Shown here in pieces: positions 9,647 to 18,997 of a stretch of 64,000 nt of DNA. Source of the DNA: Thermophilibacter mediterraneus (GTDB lineage: Bacteria; Actinomycetota; Coriobacteriia; Coriobacteriales; Atopobiaceae); contig NZ_FPKO01000007.1 in the NCBI RefSeq assembly GCF_900119385.1, forward strand, positions 124,001-188,000, written 5' to 3'. The notes under the pieces were generated by a model. It was not told where the DNA came from and did no database searches. It worked only from the letters and a program-made list of their open reading frames with translations. The stretch's first letter is position 1. Each line of letters opens with the position of its first letter. The translations under genes and the position numbers were made by a program.

Positions 9647-11311
9647 GTGATTGCAGGAACCCCCCGCGGCTTCCGCGACATCCTCCCGCGCGAGGCGCTC
9701 GCCCGCGAGCGCATCAGCGCCACCGTCCGCGCGTGCTTCTCGGCCCGCGGCTACCTTCCGGTCGAGACGCCGCTGCTCGAGGACCGCTCCGCCATCGAGC
9801 GCGGTGCGCGCGTGCGCGACTCCGCGTTCCAGCTCTTCGACACCGACGGGACGCTGCTCATGCTCCGCCCCGACCTCACGCTCCCCGTCGCCCGCCTCGT
9901 CGCCGGCCGCGTGGGGGCAGGCGAGCTCCCGGCGCGCTTCCGCTACAGCGCCCCGGTGGTGCGCGAGGAGCCGAGCCTGCGCGGGCAGCCCCGGCAGTTC
10001 ACGCAGCTCGGCGTCGAGCTCGTGGGCGAGGACGGCGCCGCGGCGGAGGTGGAGGTCGTGCGCCTGCTCGCCGAGGCGCTCGGCGCGCTCGAGGTGCCCG
10101 CGTGGCGCATCGTGTTCGGGTCGGTGCGCCCGCTCACGGCCCTGCTCGACGCCTGCGCCCCCACCCCCGGCTTTCGCGAGGAGGTCCTCGCCCTCGTCCA
10201 CGACTCCGACCTCGTGAGCCTCGACGAGCTCGTCGCCTCCGTCCCGGACCTCGCCCCCGAGGCGTCGCGCGCCCTCGCCGAGGTCCCCCGCCTCTCCGGG
10301 GGCACCGAGGTCATCGCGCGCCTCGACGCCCTTCTCGCCGGCGCCGGCGTTCCCGAGGCCGAGCGCGGCACCGCCGAGCTCGCGGAGCTCGCCGACGCGC
10401 TCGCGGACCTCTTCGACCAGGGCCGCCTCTCCTTCGACTTCTCGATCATCAACTCGTTCGACTACTACACCGGCATCATCTTCAAGGGCTACGCCGAGGG
10501 CATCGCCGCGAGCCTCGCCTCGGGCGGCCGCTACGACGCGGTCCTCGCGAACCTCGGGCGCCCGGGGCTCGCCGCCTGCGGCTTCGCCCTCTCGCTCGAG
10601 CGCCTGCAGGAGGTGCTCGGGGAGCCGGGCGAGTCGGGCGTGGTGACGCCCGGGGTGCGTCTGGCGGAGCGCCCGCTGCGCATCGCGGTGCCCAAGGGCT
10701 CGCTCTTCCGCGAGACCGTCGCTGCCCTCGCGGCGGCGGGCCTGCCCACCGGCGAGCTCTCCGATCCCGGCCGCAAGCTCGTCATCCGCGAGGGTGACGT
10801 CGAGTACGTCATCGTGCGCGCCCAGGACGCGCCCGCCTTCGTCGGCCACGGCGGGGCGGACTGCGGCGTCTGCGGGAAGGACTCGCTCATCGAGGCGGGG
10901 CTCGACCTGCTGCAGCTCGTCGACCTGCGCTACGGGGCGTGTCGGTTCGTGGTGGCCGAGCCCGCCGCGCGCGCGGGGGAGGCGGAGCGCAACTACCAGT
11001 GGCGCGGCACCGTGCGCGTGGCGACCAAGTACCCGCGCATCACCCAGCAGTACTACGACGCGATCGGCCAGCAGGTCGACATCGTGACGCTCCACGGCAA
11101 CATCGAGCTCGGGCCCATCGTCGGCATGGCCGACCGCATCGTCGACATCACGGCCACGGGCACCACGCTCGCCGAGAACGACCTCGTCATCGTCGACGAC
11201 GTCATGGCGTGCACGGCGCGCTTCTTCGCGGGCCCCGCCGCCTATCGCTGCGACAAGAGGATCCGCGACCTCGCCGCCCGGCTCGCCGAGGTCGCGAGGG
11301 AGGGGGAGTGA
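9647..11311 (+). CDS. hisZG: HisZ-HisG fusion: ATP phosphoribosyltransferase
   Basis: This protein catalyses the first step of histidine synthesis, joining ATP and PRPP. Residues 1-335 are HisZ, the histidyl-tRNA synthetase-like regulatory subunit: TPRGFRDILP at the start, motif-2-like FRYSAPVVREEPSLRG, and motif-3-like SGGRYDAV...CGFALSLERL. Residues 343-554 are short-form HisG: AVPKGSLFRE, RAQDAPAFVGHGGADCGVCG, and the PRPP loop DITATGTTLAENDL. These are normally two proteins forming a hetero-octamer. Here they are one 554-residue chain with an intact join (MAERPLRIAVP region). GTG at 9647 follows GAGGAGGG. hisD starts 4 bases after the stop. Confidence 0.9.
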   Translation: MIAGTPRGFRDILPREALARERISATVRACFSARGYLPVETPLLEDRSAIERGARVRDSAFQLFDTDGTLLMLRPDLTLPVARLVAGRVGAGELPARFRYSAPVVREEPSLRGQPRQFTQLGVELVGEDGAAAEVEVVRLLAEALGALEVPAWRIVFGSVRPLTALLDACAPTPGFREEVLALVHDSDLVSLDELVASVPDLAPEASRALAEVPRLSGGTEVIARLDALLAGAGVPEAERGTAELAELADALADLFDQGRLSFDFSIINSFDYYTGIIFKGYAEGIAASLASGGRYDAVLANLGRPGLAACGFALSLERLQEVLGEPGESGVVTPGVRLAERPLRIAVPKGSLFRETVAALAAAGLPTGELSDPGRKLVIREGDVEYVIVRAQDAPAFVGHGGADCGVCGKDSLIEAGLDLLQLVDLRYGACRFVVAEPAARAGEAERNYQWRGTVRVATKYPRITQQYYDAIGQQVDIVTLHGNIELGPIVGMADRIVDITATGTTLAENDLVIVDDVMACTARFFAGPAAYRCDKRIRDLAARLAEVAREGE

Positions 11312-11314
11312 GCC

Positions 11315-12718
11315 ATGAGAAAGGTCATGCTCGAGGGGGGCCGCCGGCTCACGCAGGCGGACCTCAACCGAAGCGGCGCGCTGCCGGCGGACGTCATCGC
11401 CTCCGCCGAGCGCATCGTCGACGACGTCCGCGAGCGCGGCGACGAGGCGCTGCGCGAGTGCTGCCTGCGCTTCGACGGCGCCTGCCCGGACGCCTTCCGC
11501 GTCCCGGACGACGCGCTCTCCCGCGCGCTCGACGCCGTCGACCCGGCGTTCCTCGCGGCGCTCACCCGGGCGCGCGACCAGATCCGCGACTTCCACGAGC
11601 GCGAGCGCGAGCAGTCCTGGTTCACGACGCGCCCCGACGGAACGATCCTCGGCGTGCAGGTGACGCCCGTCGCCTCCGCGGCCGTCTACGTCCCCGGGGG
11701 GCGCGCGCAGTACCCCTCGACCGTGCTCATGGACACCGTCCCGGCCAAGGTCGCGGGCGTTGCGCGCGTGGTCATGCTGACCCCGCCGCAGGCGGACGGC
11801 ACGCTGAGCGCCTACACGCTCGCCGCCGCCGCGCTCGCCGGCGTCGACGAGGTCTACGCCGTGGGCGGGGCCCAGGCGATTGCGGCCGCGGCGTACGGCA
11901 CCGAGTCGGTCCCCGCGGTCGACAAGATCGTGGGGCCGGGCAACGCCTACGTGGCGGCGGCCAAGCGCTACGTCTCGGGCGACGTGGGCATCGACATGGT
12001 GGCCGGGCCCTCGGAGGTCTGCGTGCTCGCCGACGCCACGGCCGACCCCGTGGTGGTGGCCGCCGACCTCATGGCCCAGGCGGAGCACGACCCGATGGCG
12101 AGCTGCTACCTCGTGACCTGCGACGCGGGCCTCCCCGAGCGCGTGCTCGCCGCCGCCGAGACGCTCCTCTCCCAGAGCCCGCGCGAGCAGATCACGCGCG
12201 CGAGCCTGGACGAGCGGGGCGTCGTCGTGGTGGCCGAGTCGCTCGAGGCGGCCGTCGACGCCGTGAACGTGGTGGCGCCCGAGCACCTCGAGCTCCACTG
12301 CGAGGACGCCATGGCGCTTCTCGGCAAGATCCGCAACGCCGGAGCCATCTTCGTGGGGGCCTGGAGCTCCGAGCCGCTCGGGGACTACGTCGCGGGCCCC
12401 AACCACACGCTGCCCACCGGCGGCACGGCGCGCTTCTCCAACCCGCTCGGCGTCTACGACTTCCAGAAGCGCTCGAGCGTGATCTGCTACACGCCGGAGG
12501 GGCTGCTCGCCGACGCCCCCGCCGCGCAGACGCTCGCCCAGGCGGAGGGTCTGTGGGCGCACGCGCTCTCCGTGGGGCTGCGCCGCCGCCTGGCTGAGGG
12601 GGACGCCCCCGACCCCGCGGACGTCCGCCGCGTGGCCTGGCCCGAGGACCTCGTCGCGCCGGCCGGCATCCCGCTCGCCGGGGCGGCGGCTCCGGGCGAC
12701 GGCGCCGGGGAGGCGTGA
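11315..12718 (+). CDS. hisD: Histidinol dehydrogenase
   Basis: HisD performs the last two steps, oxidising L-histidinol to L-histidine with two NAD. It encodes 467 residues, slightly longer than the usual 430 because of an Ala/Gly-rich C-terminal tail. Diagnostic segments are [16 protein letters not shown], the [11 protein letters not shown] nucleotide-binding loop, [13 protein letters not shown], the zinc-site [17 protein letters not shown] with the catalytic Glu-His pair, and [16 protein letters not shown]. It overlaps nothing but lies 3 bases from both its neighbours, so translation is probably coupled along the operon. Confidence 0.97.
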   Translation: MRKVMLEGGRRLTQADLNRSGALPADVIASAERIVDDVRERGDEALRECCLRFDGACPDAFRVPDDALSRALDAVDPAFLAALTRARDQIRDFHEREREQSWFTTRPDGTILGVQVTPVASAAVYVPGGRAQYPSTVLMDTVPAKVAGVARVVMLTPPQADGTLSAYTLAAAALAGVDEVYAVGGAQAIAAAAYGTESVPAVDKIVGPGNAYVAAAKRYVSGDVGIDMVAGPSEVCVLADATADPVVVAADLMAQAEHDPMASCYLVTCDAGLPERVLAAAETLLSQSPREQITRASLDERGVVVVAESLEAAVDAVNVVAPEHLELHCEDAMALLGKIRNAGAIFVGAWSSEPLGDYVAGPNHTLPTGGTARFSNPLGVYDFQKRSSVICYTPEGLLADAPAAQTLAQAEGLWAHALSVGLRRRLAEGDAPDPADVRRVAWPEDLVAPAGIPLAGAAAPGDGAGEA

Positions 12719-12721
12719 GCG

Positions 12722-13813
12722 ATGGGCGAGAAGAACCTCGGCCTCGCGTCTCGCGTGCGCCCCGCGCTGCGCTCGTTCGTGCCCTACGACCCGGCGTTCT
12801 CCCCGTGCCGCGTGAACCTCTCCGCCAACGAGAACACCCACGAGATGCCCGCCGAGTACGTCGGGGCCGTGCGCGCGGCCCTCGCCGCCACGCCGCTCAA
12901 CCGCTACCCGGACCCGATGGCCAACGCCCTGCGCGACGCCCTCGCCGAGCGCCACGGCGTCGGCCGCGGCAGCGTCGTGGTGGGCAACGGCGGCGACGAG
13001 GTGCTCTTCAACCTGCTGCTCGCCTTCGGCGGTCCCGGCCGCCCCCTCGTCACCTGCCCGCCGGACTTCTCCGAGTACGCGCTCTTCGCCCAGATGACCG
13101 AGACCCCGCACGTGACGGTGCCGCGCGACGCCGAGGACTTCTCGGTCGACGTCGACGCGCTCGTGGCCGCCGCCCGCGGGGCGGCGCTCGTGATCGTGAC
13201 CTCGCCCAACAACCCCACGGGCAACCTCCTCGACCGCGCGCTCGTCGAGCGGCTGCTCGACGAGACCGACGCCCTCGTGCTCGTGGACGAGGCCTACGTG
13301 GAGTTCGCGCCCCCGGGGTCGAGCGTCGTCGACCTGGTCGCCGCGCGGCCGCGCCTCGTGGTGCTGCGCACCCTCTCCAAGGCGTTCGGCATGGCCGGCG
13401 TGCGCGCGGGCTACCTCGTCGCCGACCCGGCGGTCGTGGACGTGCTCGCCTCGGTGCGTCAGATATACTCCGTAGACGTGCTCGCGCAGGCCGCCGCGCT
13501 CGCCGCGGTCACGCACCGGGACGCCCTGGCGCCCGTGGTCGCGGACGTGACGTCCGAGCGCGAGAGGCTCTCGGCGGGGCTCGCCGCGCTCCCCGGCGTG
13601 CGCGTCTGGCCCTCCGCCGGCAACTTCGTGCTGGTGCGCGTGCCCGGGGCGCATCGCGTCTGGGAGCGCCTGCGCGACGAGCACTCCGTCCTGGTGCGCG
13701 ACTTCTCGTCGACGCCGGGGCTCGGGGACTGTCTCAGGATCTCCGTGGGCACGCGCGGCGAGAACGACGTTCTTCTCGACGCGCTGGCCACGCTTACGAG
13801 GGAGGAAGCATGA
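12722..13813 (+). CDS. hisC: Histidinol-phosphate aminotransferase
   Basis: This PLP-dependent enzyme of 363 residues converts imidazole acetol phosphate to histidinol phosphate using glutamate. It has the class II aminotransferase fold: [12 protein letters not shown] near the N-terminus, [34 protein letters not shown], and the PLP-binding lysine in [10 protein letters not shown] (about K220). The C-terminal [11 protein letters not shown] closes the active site. Its TGA overlaps the hisB ATG (ATGA). Confidence 0.95.
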   Translation: MGEKNLGLASRVRPALRSFVPYDPAFSPCRVNLSANENTHEMPAEYVGAVRAALAATPLNRYPDPMANALRDALAERHGVGRGSVVVGNGGDEVLFNLLLAFGGPGRPLVTCPPDFSEYALFAQMTETPHVTVPRDAEDFSVDVDALVAAARGAALVIVTSPNNPTGNLLDRALVERLLDETDALVLVDEAYVEFAPPGSSVVDLVAARPRLVVLRTLSKAFGMAGVRAGYLVADPAVVDVLASVRQIYSVDVLAQAAALAAVTHRDALAPVVADVTSERERLSAGLAALPGVRVWPSAGNFVLVRVPGAHRVWERLRDEHSVLVRDFSSTPGLGDCLRISVGTRGENDVLLDALATLTREEA

Positions 13814-14397
13814 CAAGGACCGCCAAGGCCGTTCGCGGGACCTCCGAGACCGACATCGGCGTCTCGGTCGACCTGGACGGGACGGGCGAGGCCGACGTCG
13901 AGACCGGCATCGGCTTCTTCGACCACATGCTCTGCGCGCTGGCACGCCACTCGCTCGTCGACCTGACCGTGCGCGCCAAGGGCGACACCCAGGTCGACGA
14001 CCACCACACCGTCGAGGACACGGGCATCGTCCTGGGCCAGGCGCTGCGCGAGGCGCTCGGCGACAAGCGCGGCATCCGCCGGTTCGGCAGCGCGCTCGTG
14101 CCGCTCGACGAGGCGCTCGTGATGGCCGCCGTGGACGTCTCCGGGCGCGGCGAGCTCTACTGGGACGTGCCCATCGGCCCCGACAAGGTGGGGACCTTCG
14201 ACACCGAGCTCGGCCACGAGTTCTTCTGCGGCCTCGCTCGCGAGGCGGGCGTCACCCTCCACCTGCGGCTCGTGTGCGGCTCCAACGCGCACCACATCCT
14301 CGAGGCCACCTTCAAGGCGTGCGCCCGCGCGCTGCGCGAGGCGCTCGAGGACGACCCGCGCGTGAGCGGGGTGCCCTCCACGAAGGGGAGCCTGTGA
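13810..14397 (+). CDS. hisB: Imidazoleglycerol-phosphate dehydratase
   Basis: HisB dehydrates IGP to imidazole acetol phosphate. It is the monofunctional form (195 residues) without the phosphatase domain found in enterobacteria, so histidinol-phosphate phosphatase must come from another locus. The manganese-binding histidine motifs are intact: [23 protein letters not shown], and [26 protein letters not shown] is also conserved. It overlaps hisC by 4 bases and hisH by 1 base (TGATG). Confidence 0.97.
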   Translation: MTRTAKAVRGTSETDIGVSVDLDGTGEADVETGIGFFDHMLCALARHSLVDLTVRAKGDTQVDDHHTVEDTGIVLGQALREALGDKRGIRRFGSALVPLDEALVMAAVDVSGRGELYWDVPIGPDKVGTFDTELGHEFFCGLAREAGVTLHLRLVCGSNAHHILEATFKACARALREALEDDPRVSGVPSTKGSL

Positions 14398-15062
14398 TGG
14401 CGCGCGCCGGGCGGATCGTCGTGGTGGACTACCACAAGGGCAACCTCTCCTCGGTGGTGCGCGGCATCTCCGATGCGGGGGGCGACGCCGTGGCGTCCGA
14501 CTCGCCCGACGCCATCCGCTCCGCCGCCGCGGTCATCGTGCCCGGCGTGGGCAACTTCGGTGACGCCATGTCCTACGTGCGCGATTCCGGCCAGGCGGAC
14601 GCCGTCCGCGACGCCCTGGCGCGCGGGGTGCCCTTCCTCGGCATCTGCCTGGGGATGCAGCTGCTCTTCGAGCGCGGGAACGAGACGGGCGACGGCTCGT
14701 GGGCCGAGGGCCTGGGCGTGCTCCCCGGGTCGGCCACGCGCCTGGAGTCGAGCCGCCTCAAGGTCCCCCACGTCGGCTGGGACCAGATCCACCTCACCCC
14801 GCTCGGCCGCGCGTGCCCGCTCTTCGCGGGCGTGCCCGAGGGCGCCAACGTCTACTTCACGCACTCCTTCGCGCTGGCGGACGACGTGCCGGACGAGGTG
14901 GTGGCGGCGCGCACCCACTACGTGCGGAGCTTCGGCTCGGCGGTGTGGCGCGACAACGTCTACGGGGTGCAGTTCCATCCCGAGAAGAGCTCCGCGGCGG
15001 GGCTCGCGATCCTGCGCAACTTCGTGTCCCTGGCCCTCGGGGGGACGGGAGGCTCCCGATGA
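14397..15062 (+). CDS. hisH: IGP synthase, glutamine amidotransferase subunit
   Basis: HisH releases ammonia from glutamine and channels it to HisF. It encodes 221 residues of the class I amidotransferase family: VVDYHKGNLSSV at the start, the oxyanion strand PGVGNFGDAM, the nucleophile cysteine in GICLGMQLLF, and the catalytic His-Glu in VQFHPEKSS. The start ATG overlaps the hisB stop, and the frame extending upstream of it is not used. Its partner hisF is not adjacent but lies at 18.2 kb. Confidence 0.96.
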   Translation: MARAGRIVVVDYHKGNLSSVVRGISDAGGDAVASDSPDAIRSAAAVIVPGVGNFGDAMSYVRDSGQADAVRDALARGVPFLGICLGMQLLFERGNETGDGSWAEGLGVLPGSATRLESSRLKVPHVGWDQIHLTPLGRACPLFAGVPEGANVYFTHSFALADDVPDEVVAARTHYVRSFGSAVWRDNVYGVQFHPEKSSAAGLAILRNFVSLALGGTGGSR

Positions 15063-15793
15063 TCCTCTTTCCCGCAATCGACCTCGTGGCCGGCCGCGTG
15101 GTGCGCCTCGAGCGCGGGGAGCGTTCGCGCATGGACGTCTACTCCGACGACCCCGCGGCGGTTGCCGCGTCGTTTCGCGACGCCGGGGCGAGCTGGGTCC
15201 ACGTGGTCGACCTCTCCGCCACGCTCGAGGAGGACGGGGCCGCCCGCGCCGCCAACGACGCCGCCATCCGCGCGATCTGCTCCGTCCCGGGCATCTCGGT
15301 GGACGCGGGCGGCGGGGTGCGCGACCTCGCCGCCGTCGAGCGACTGGCGGGGCTGGGCGTGCGCCGCATCGCCATCGGGACGGCGCTCGTGCGCGACCCC
15401 GCCTTCGCCGCCGAGGCGGCGCGCCGCTACGGCGAGCTCGTCGTCGCCGACGTCGCGGCGCGCGGGGGAGAGGTGCGCGTGAACGGCTGGCGGGAGGGCG
15501 CGGCGATCTCTGCCGACGAGCTCGTGGCGCGCCTCGCCGACCTGGGGTACCGTCACCTCGTCTTCACCGACGTCGCGCGCGACGGGATGCGCTGCGGCGT
15601 CGATGCCGGGGCGTACCGCCACGTGGCCGAGGTCGCGGGCTTCCCCGTGGTCGCATCGGGCGGCATCGCGAGCCTGGGCGACCTGCGCGCCCTGGCCGCG
15701 CTCGGCCCCGGCGTCATCGAGGGCGCCATCACCGGACGGGCCCTCTACGAGGGGTCCTTCTCGCTCGAGGACGCGCTCGACGCCTGCGCGTGA
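15059..15793 (+). CDS. hisA: ProFAR isomerase
   Basis: HisA isomerises phosphoribosylformimino-AICAR-phosphate. It is a (beta/alpha)8 barrel of 244 residues. The N-terminal catalytic Asp is in PAIDLVAGRVVRL, and the second catalytic Asp in FTDVARDGM. Phosphate loops DAGGGVRD and ASGGIASLGDL are present. In the first motif, the usual Lys/Gly pair (IDLKGGK) is replaced by VAG, a small variation. The ATG overlaps the end of hisH by 4 bases. This is the last his gene of the continuous operon. Confidence 0.95.
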   Translation: MILFPAIDLVAGRVVRLERGERSRMDVYSDDPAAVAASFRDAGASWVHVVDLSATLEEDGAARAANDAAIRAICSVPGISVDAGGGVRDLAAVERLAGLGVRRIAIGTALVRDPAFAAEAARRYGELVVADVAARGGEVRVNGWREGAAISADELVARLADLGYRHLVFTDVARDGMRCGVDAGAYRHVAEVAGFPVVASGGIASLGDLRALAALGPGVIEGAITGRALYEGSFSLEDALDACA

Positions 15794-15817
15794 CGCCATC
15801 GACCCGGGGAGAGGAAC

Positions 15818-17014
15818 GTGCAGTACCGCACCTGCCCCCGCAACGGGGACCGCATATCCGCGCTCGGCCTGGGCTGCATGCGCCTCCCGGGGGCGCTCGG
15901 CCGTCCGGACGAGCGGCGGGCCCGCGAGATCATCGCCCGCGCGGTGGAGCGCGGCGTCAACTACCTCGACACCGCCTACCTCTACCCGGGCAACGAGGCC
16001 TGCGTGGGGGCCTCCCTCGAGGAGCTCGGCCTGCGCGACCGGGTCCTCCTCGCCACCAAGCTCCCGCACGGCTCGGTCCGCTCCGCCGCCGACCTCGACC
16101 GCATCTTCGACGAGCAGCTGCGACGGCTGCGGACGGACCGCGTCGACTACTACCTCATCCACAACGTGACGAGCCCCGCCCAGTGGGAGCGCCTCCGGGA
16201 CCTGGGGGTCGAGGACTGGATCGAGCGTCAGCGCGCCGCGGGGCGCATCCGCCGGATGGGGTTCTCCTACCACGGCAGCGCCGGGGACTTCCCCGTGGTG
16301 CTCGACGCGTACGACTGGGACTTCTGCCAGATCCAGTACAACTATGCGGGGGAGCGGTACCAGGCGGGCACCGCGGGGCTCCTCGCCGCGCACGAGCGCG
16401 GGATGGCCGTCTTCGTGATGGAGCCGCTCCTGGGCGGAAGGCTCGCGGACCGTCTGCCCGACCGCGCGCGAAAGATCCTCGACGCCGCGGCCGAGCCGGG
16501 GCTCGCGACGCCCGCCGCATGGGGGCTCTCGTGGGTGTGGGACCATCCCGAGGTGACGATGCTGCTCTCGGGCATGAGCGCGACCGAGCAGGTCGACGAG
16601 AACTGCGCGATTGCCGACCGGGCGCTGCCCGGGTCGCTCACGACGTCGCAGCGCGAGGTGATCGCGCGCGTGGTGGCGGAGTTCGAGCGCGCGAACCGCG
16701 TCCCCTGCACGGGGTGCAACTACTGCATGCCGTGCCCGAGGGGAATCAACATCCCGGGGTGCTTCTCGGCGTACAACGCGAGCTACGCGCACGGCTGGCT
16801 CACGGGGGTCGCGCAGTACTTCACGGCGAGCGCCGTGCGCACGGAGCGCCCCAGGCTCGTGAGCAACTGCGTCCGCTGCGGGGCGTGCGCGCGGCGCTGC
16901 CCCCAGGGGATCGACATCCCCGCGCGCCTGTCCGAGGTCGGCCGGCGCTTCCAGCCCGGGCCGGTGGGCTGGGCGCTCGAGGCGTGGTCGCGCCGGCCCC
17001 GCGGGCGCGCGTGA
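15818..17014 (+). CDS. Aldo/keto reductase with C-terminal Fe-S domain
   Basis: This encodes 398 residues. Residues 1-280 form an AKR barrel: GLGCMRLPG, the tyrosine/aspartate pair of VNYLDTAYLYPGNE, the lysine in LATKLPHG, and DYYLIHNV with the active-site His. Residues 300-385 carry two four-cysteine clusters, CTGCNYCMPCP and CVRCGACARRCP, expected to bind [4Fe-4S]. Proteins of this build are common in anaerobes and their substrates are mostly unknown. The GTG start follows GGGAGAGG. It lies 24 bases after hisA and is likely co-transcribed, but nothing in histidine synthesis calls for it. Confidence 0.85.
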   Translation: MQYRTCPRNGDRISALGLGCMRLPGALGRPDERRAREIIARAVERGVNYLDTAYLYPGNEACVGASLEELGLRDRVLLATKLPHGSVRSAADLDRIFDEQLRRLRTDRVDYYLIHNVTSPAQWERLRDLGVEDWIERQRAAGRIRRMGFSYHGSAGDFPVVLDAYDWDFCQIQYNYAGERYQAGTAGLLAAHERGMAVFVMEPLLGGRLADRLPDRARKILDAAAEPGLATPAAWGLSWVWDHPEVTMLLSGMSATEQVDENCAIADRALPGSLTTSQREVIARVVAEFERANRVPCTGCNYCMPCPRGINIPGCFSAYNASYAHGWLTGVAQYFTASAVRTERPRLVSNCVRCGACARRCPQGIDIPARLSEVGRRFQPGPVGWALEAWSRRPRGRA

Positions 17015-17055
17015 CGGCGAGGCGCCGCCCGGCCGCGCGCGGCGTGAGGTCGATG

Positions 17056-17180
17056 CCCCGGTGCGCGCCGGCTTGCCGACGGCCACGACCCGGTGCGCGC
17101 TAGATTGCCGCCCGACCGCACCCCGGTGCGCGCCGGCTTGCCGCCCGGCCGCGCCCCGGTGCGCGCCAATTTGCCAGTTT
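17056..17180. repeat. 33-bp tandem repeat, four copies
   Basis: The motif GGTGCGCGC recurs at 17060, 17092, 17125 and 17158, giving a period of 32-33 bases, with most of each unit conserved (CCCGGTGCGCGCC then TTGCCG). The last copy diverges into AT-rich DNA. The units are directly adjacent with no unique spacers, so this is not a CRISPR array. Confidence 0.75.
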
Positions 17181-17303
17181 TGTCATTTCACCCAGGCGAT
17201 TGGGTATAGATTTTTATGCTCGCCTCCGGCGATGGGTGCGTAGGGGGGAGAAGTTTAAACTATCCCTTGTTCTTCTCGACCCGTCTTGTCGGAATGGCGC
17301 AAT

Positions 17304-17392
17304 GATTGGGTGGCCGAGCGCCGTTCCACAGGCCCTCCCGGCTTGGCGGGCTACCCAATCGTAGGGGCATTCTGACAGATTCGGCCTTTTCG
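17304..17392. repeat. 57-bp inverted-repeat element, family 2 copy a
   Basis: GATTGGGT (17304-17311) and ACCCAATC (17353-17360) bound a 57-base hairpin. It is followed by GGGGCATTCTGACAGATTCGG (about 17363-17384). The copy at 33536-33592 has exactly the same 57-base span, closely matching arms and a very similar right flank. It lies in the 460-base convergent gap between the aldo/keto reductase gene and bioY, in locally AT-richer DNA. Confidence 0.6.
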
Positions 17393-17474
17393 CGCGCACT
17401 CTCGGCTGAGGCCCACCGGCCCCGCTGCCGCGCTCTCGGCCGAGGCCCGCCGGCCCACGCAGCCGCGCCGGCCG

Positions 17475-18008
17475 CTAGTCCCGGGCCGCTGCGCCGAGGG
17501 CGCGGTTGACCGACTCGGCGACGCTGATGCTCGCGGCCACCTTGAGGACGTCGGGCACGACGAAGGGCAGCACGCCGGAGGCGAGGGCGACCGGGGCCGA
17601 GAGGGAGTAGACCCCCATGAGCTGGACGGTCCCGAAGAGGTAGCTCACGCCGAGCAGCGCCGTCCCCGCCATGGCGGCGCGGGTGCGGCGGGGCAGGGCC
17701 TCGGCGCGCATGAGGGCCGCCGCGGGGGCCATGCCCAGGAGGAACCCCCAGAGGTAGCCGCCCGTGGGCCCGAGGAGCGTCCCGACACCTCCCTGGAAGC
17801 CCGAGAAGACCGGGAGCCCGCAGGCGCCCAGGACGAGGTAGACGGCGACCGTGAGAATCGACTCGCGCGGCCCCATGACCTGGGGGATCAGTGCGAGCAC
17901 GAAGGTCTGCATGGTGAAGGGCGCCAGCCCCAGCGGGACGGTGACCCAGGCGGAGCAGGCGAGCAGCGCGACGCAGACTCCGCAGCGGGCGATCGAGCGA
18001 GTGGACAC
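17475..18008 (-). CDS. bioY: Biotin transporter BioY (ECF S-component)
   Basis: BioY is the membrane-embedded biotin-binding subunit that works alone or with an ECF energy module. It encodes 177 residues and about six hydrophobic segments, with the family motifs PFTMQTFVLAL, YLVLGACGLPVFSGF, GPTGGYLWGFLLG and a C-terminal PDVLKVAASISVAE. I chose the GTG at 18008 because GGGAAGGAG lies five bases ahead of it. An in-frame ATG at 18029 has no ribosome site. No ECF ATPase or EcfT gene is in this window. Confidence 0.9.
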   Translation of the reverse strand: MSTRSIARCGVCVALLACSAWVTVPLGLAPFTMQTFVLALIPQVMGPRESILTVAVYLVLGACGLPVFSGFQGGVGTLLGPTGGYLWGFLLGMAPAAALMRAEALPRRTRAAMAGTALLGVSYLFGTVQLMGVYSLSAPVALASGVLPFVVPDVLKVAASISVAESVNRALGAAARD

Positions 18009-18048
18009 GGCGGCTCCTTCCCGTGACATGTGACAGCCGAAGTATAGG

Positions 18049-18124
18049 CCAGTCGCCCGGACCCGTCGCCCGGCCAGTCGCCCGGACCAGTCGCCCGGCC
18101 AGTCGCCCGGACCCGTCGCCCGGG
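18049..18124. repeat. Short tandem repeat between bioY and hisF
   Basis: A unit of 13-14 bases, CAGTCGCCCGG or its variant CCGTCGCCCGG, is repeated about six times. It lies between the divergent bioY and hisF starts, just upstream of the hisF -10. Confidence 0.7.
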
Positions 18125-18145
18125 GCGCCCCGCCTCCGCCCCCGC

Positions 18146-18151
18146 TATGAT
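18146..18151 (+). promoter_or_regulatory. Candidate -10 for hisF
   Basis: TATGAT preceded by GC, 48 bases before the hisF ATG and directly after the short tandem repeats. Confidence 0.4.
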
Positions 18152-18198
18152 TGCCTCATCCGCCGGCGCGCCCGGACCGACCGTCGAAAGGACACCCC

Positions 18199-18969
18199 AT
18201 GCTGACCAAGCGCGTCATACCCTGCCTGGACGTGAAGGACGGACGCGTGGTGAAGGGCGTCAACTTCGTCGACCTGCGCGACGCGGGGGACCCGGTCGAG
18301 CTCGCGCGCCGCTACGACGCCGAGGGCGCCGACGAGGTGGTCTTCCTCGACATCACGGCCACCTCCGATGACCGCGCGACCAAGGTCGGCCTCGCCAGCC
18401 GAGCCTCGGCGGAGCTGCGCATCCCCTACACGGTGGGCGGGGGCTTTCGCGACGTGGCGTCCTGCCGCGAGATGATCGCGGCGGGCGCGGACAAGGTGTC
18501 GCTCAACTCCGCCGCGGTGCGCGACCCGAGCCTCATCACCGCGGCGGCGACGGCGTTTGGCAGCCAGGCCGTCATCTGCGCCATCGACGCCAAGCGCGTG
18601 CCCGGCGCCGGGGACAGGTGGGAGGTCTACCTCGCGGGCGGGCGCCAGGCAACGGGCATCGACGCGGTTGCGTGGGCGGAGGAGGCGGCCCGACGCGGCG
18701 CGGGCGAGATCCTGCTCACGAGCATGGACCGCGACGGAACCAAGGACGGCTTCGACCTCGCGCTCACCCGCGCGGTCGCGCGCGCCGTGCCCATCCCCGT
18801 GATCGCGTCGGGCGGCGTGGGCGAGCTCGAGCACTTCGCCGAGGGCATCCTCGAGGGCGAGGCCGACGCCGTGCTCGCCGCGAGCGTCTTCCACTTCGGC
18901 ACGTTCACGATCCGCCAGGTCAAGGAGTACATGGCCAGCCAGGGCATCCCCGTGCGGCTGGACTTCTAG
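18199..18969 (+). CDS. hisF: IGP synthase, cyclase subunit
   Basis: HisF uses HisH-derived ammonia to close the imidazole ring, giving IGP and AICAR. It encodes 256 residues and a full (beta/alpha)8 barrel. Catalytic aspartates are in [12 protein letters not shown] and [12 protein letters not shown]. Phosphate loops TVGGGFRD and [11 protein letters not shown] are present, as is the C-terminal IPVRLDF. The ATG at 18199 has GAAAGGA upstream. An in-frame upstream extension has no support. It has its own promoter region, away from hisH and hisA. Confidence 0.96.
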   Translation: MLTKRVIPCLDVKDGRVVKGVNFVDLRDAGDPVELARRYDAEGADEVVFLDITATSDDRATKVGLASRASAELRIPYTVGGGFRDVASCREMIAAGADKVSLNSAAVRDPSLITAAATAFGSQAVICAIDAKRVPGAGDRWEVYLAGGRQATGIDAVAWAEEAARRGAGEILLTSMDRDGTKDGFDLALTRAVARAVPIPVIASGGVGELEHFAEGILEGEADAVLAASVFHFGTFTIRQVKEYMASQGIPVRLDF

Positions 18970-18997
18970 CCTGCGGCGAGAAGGGCCGGCGGCTCGC

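Noticed and set aside
9215-13945. A 1576-codon open frame on the minus strand opposite the his operon
   Set aside because: In GC-rich DNA the antisense frame of real genes stays open. It lacks domains and overlaps hisZG-hisD-hisC, whose motifs are complete.
17056-17180. Possible CRISPR array
   Set aside because: The repeats are directly adjacent without unique spacers, and no cas gene is present.
17475-18029. bioY starting at ATG 18029
   Set aside because: No ribosome site there; GTG 18008 has GGGAAGGAG at proper distance.
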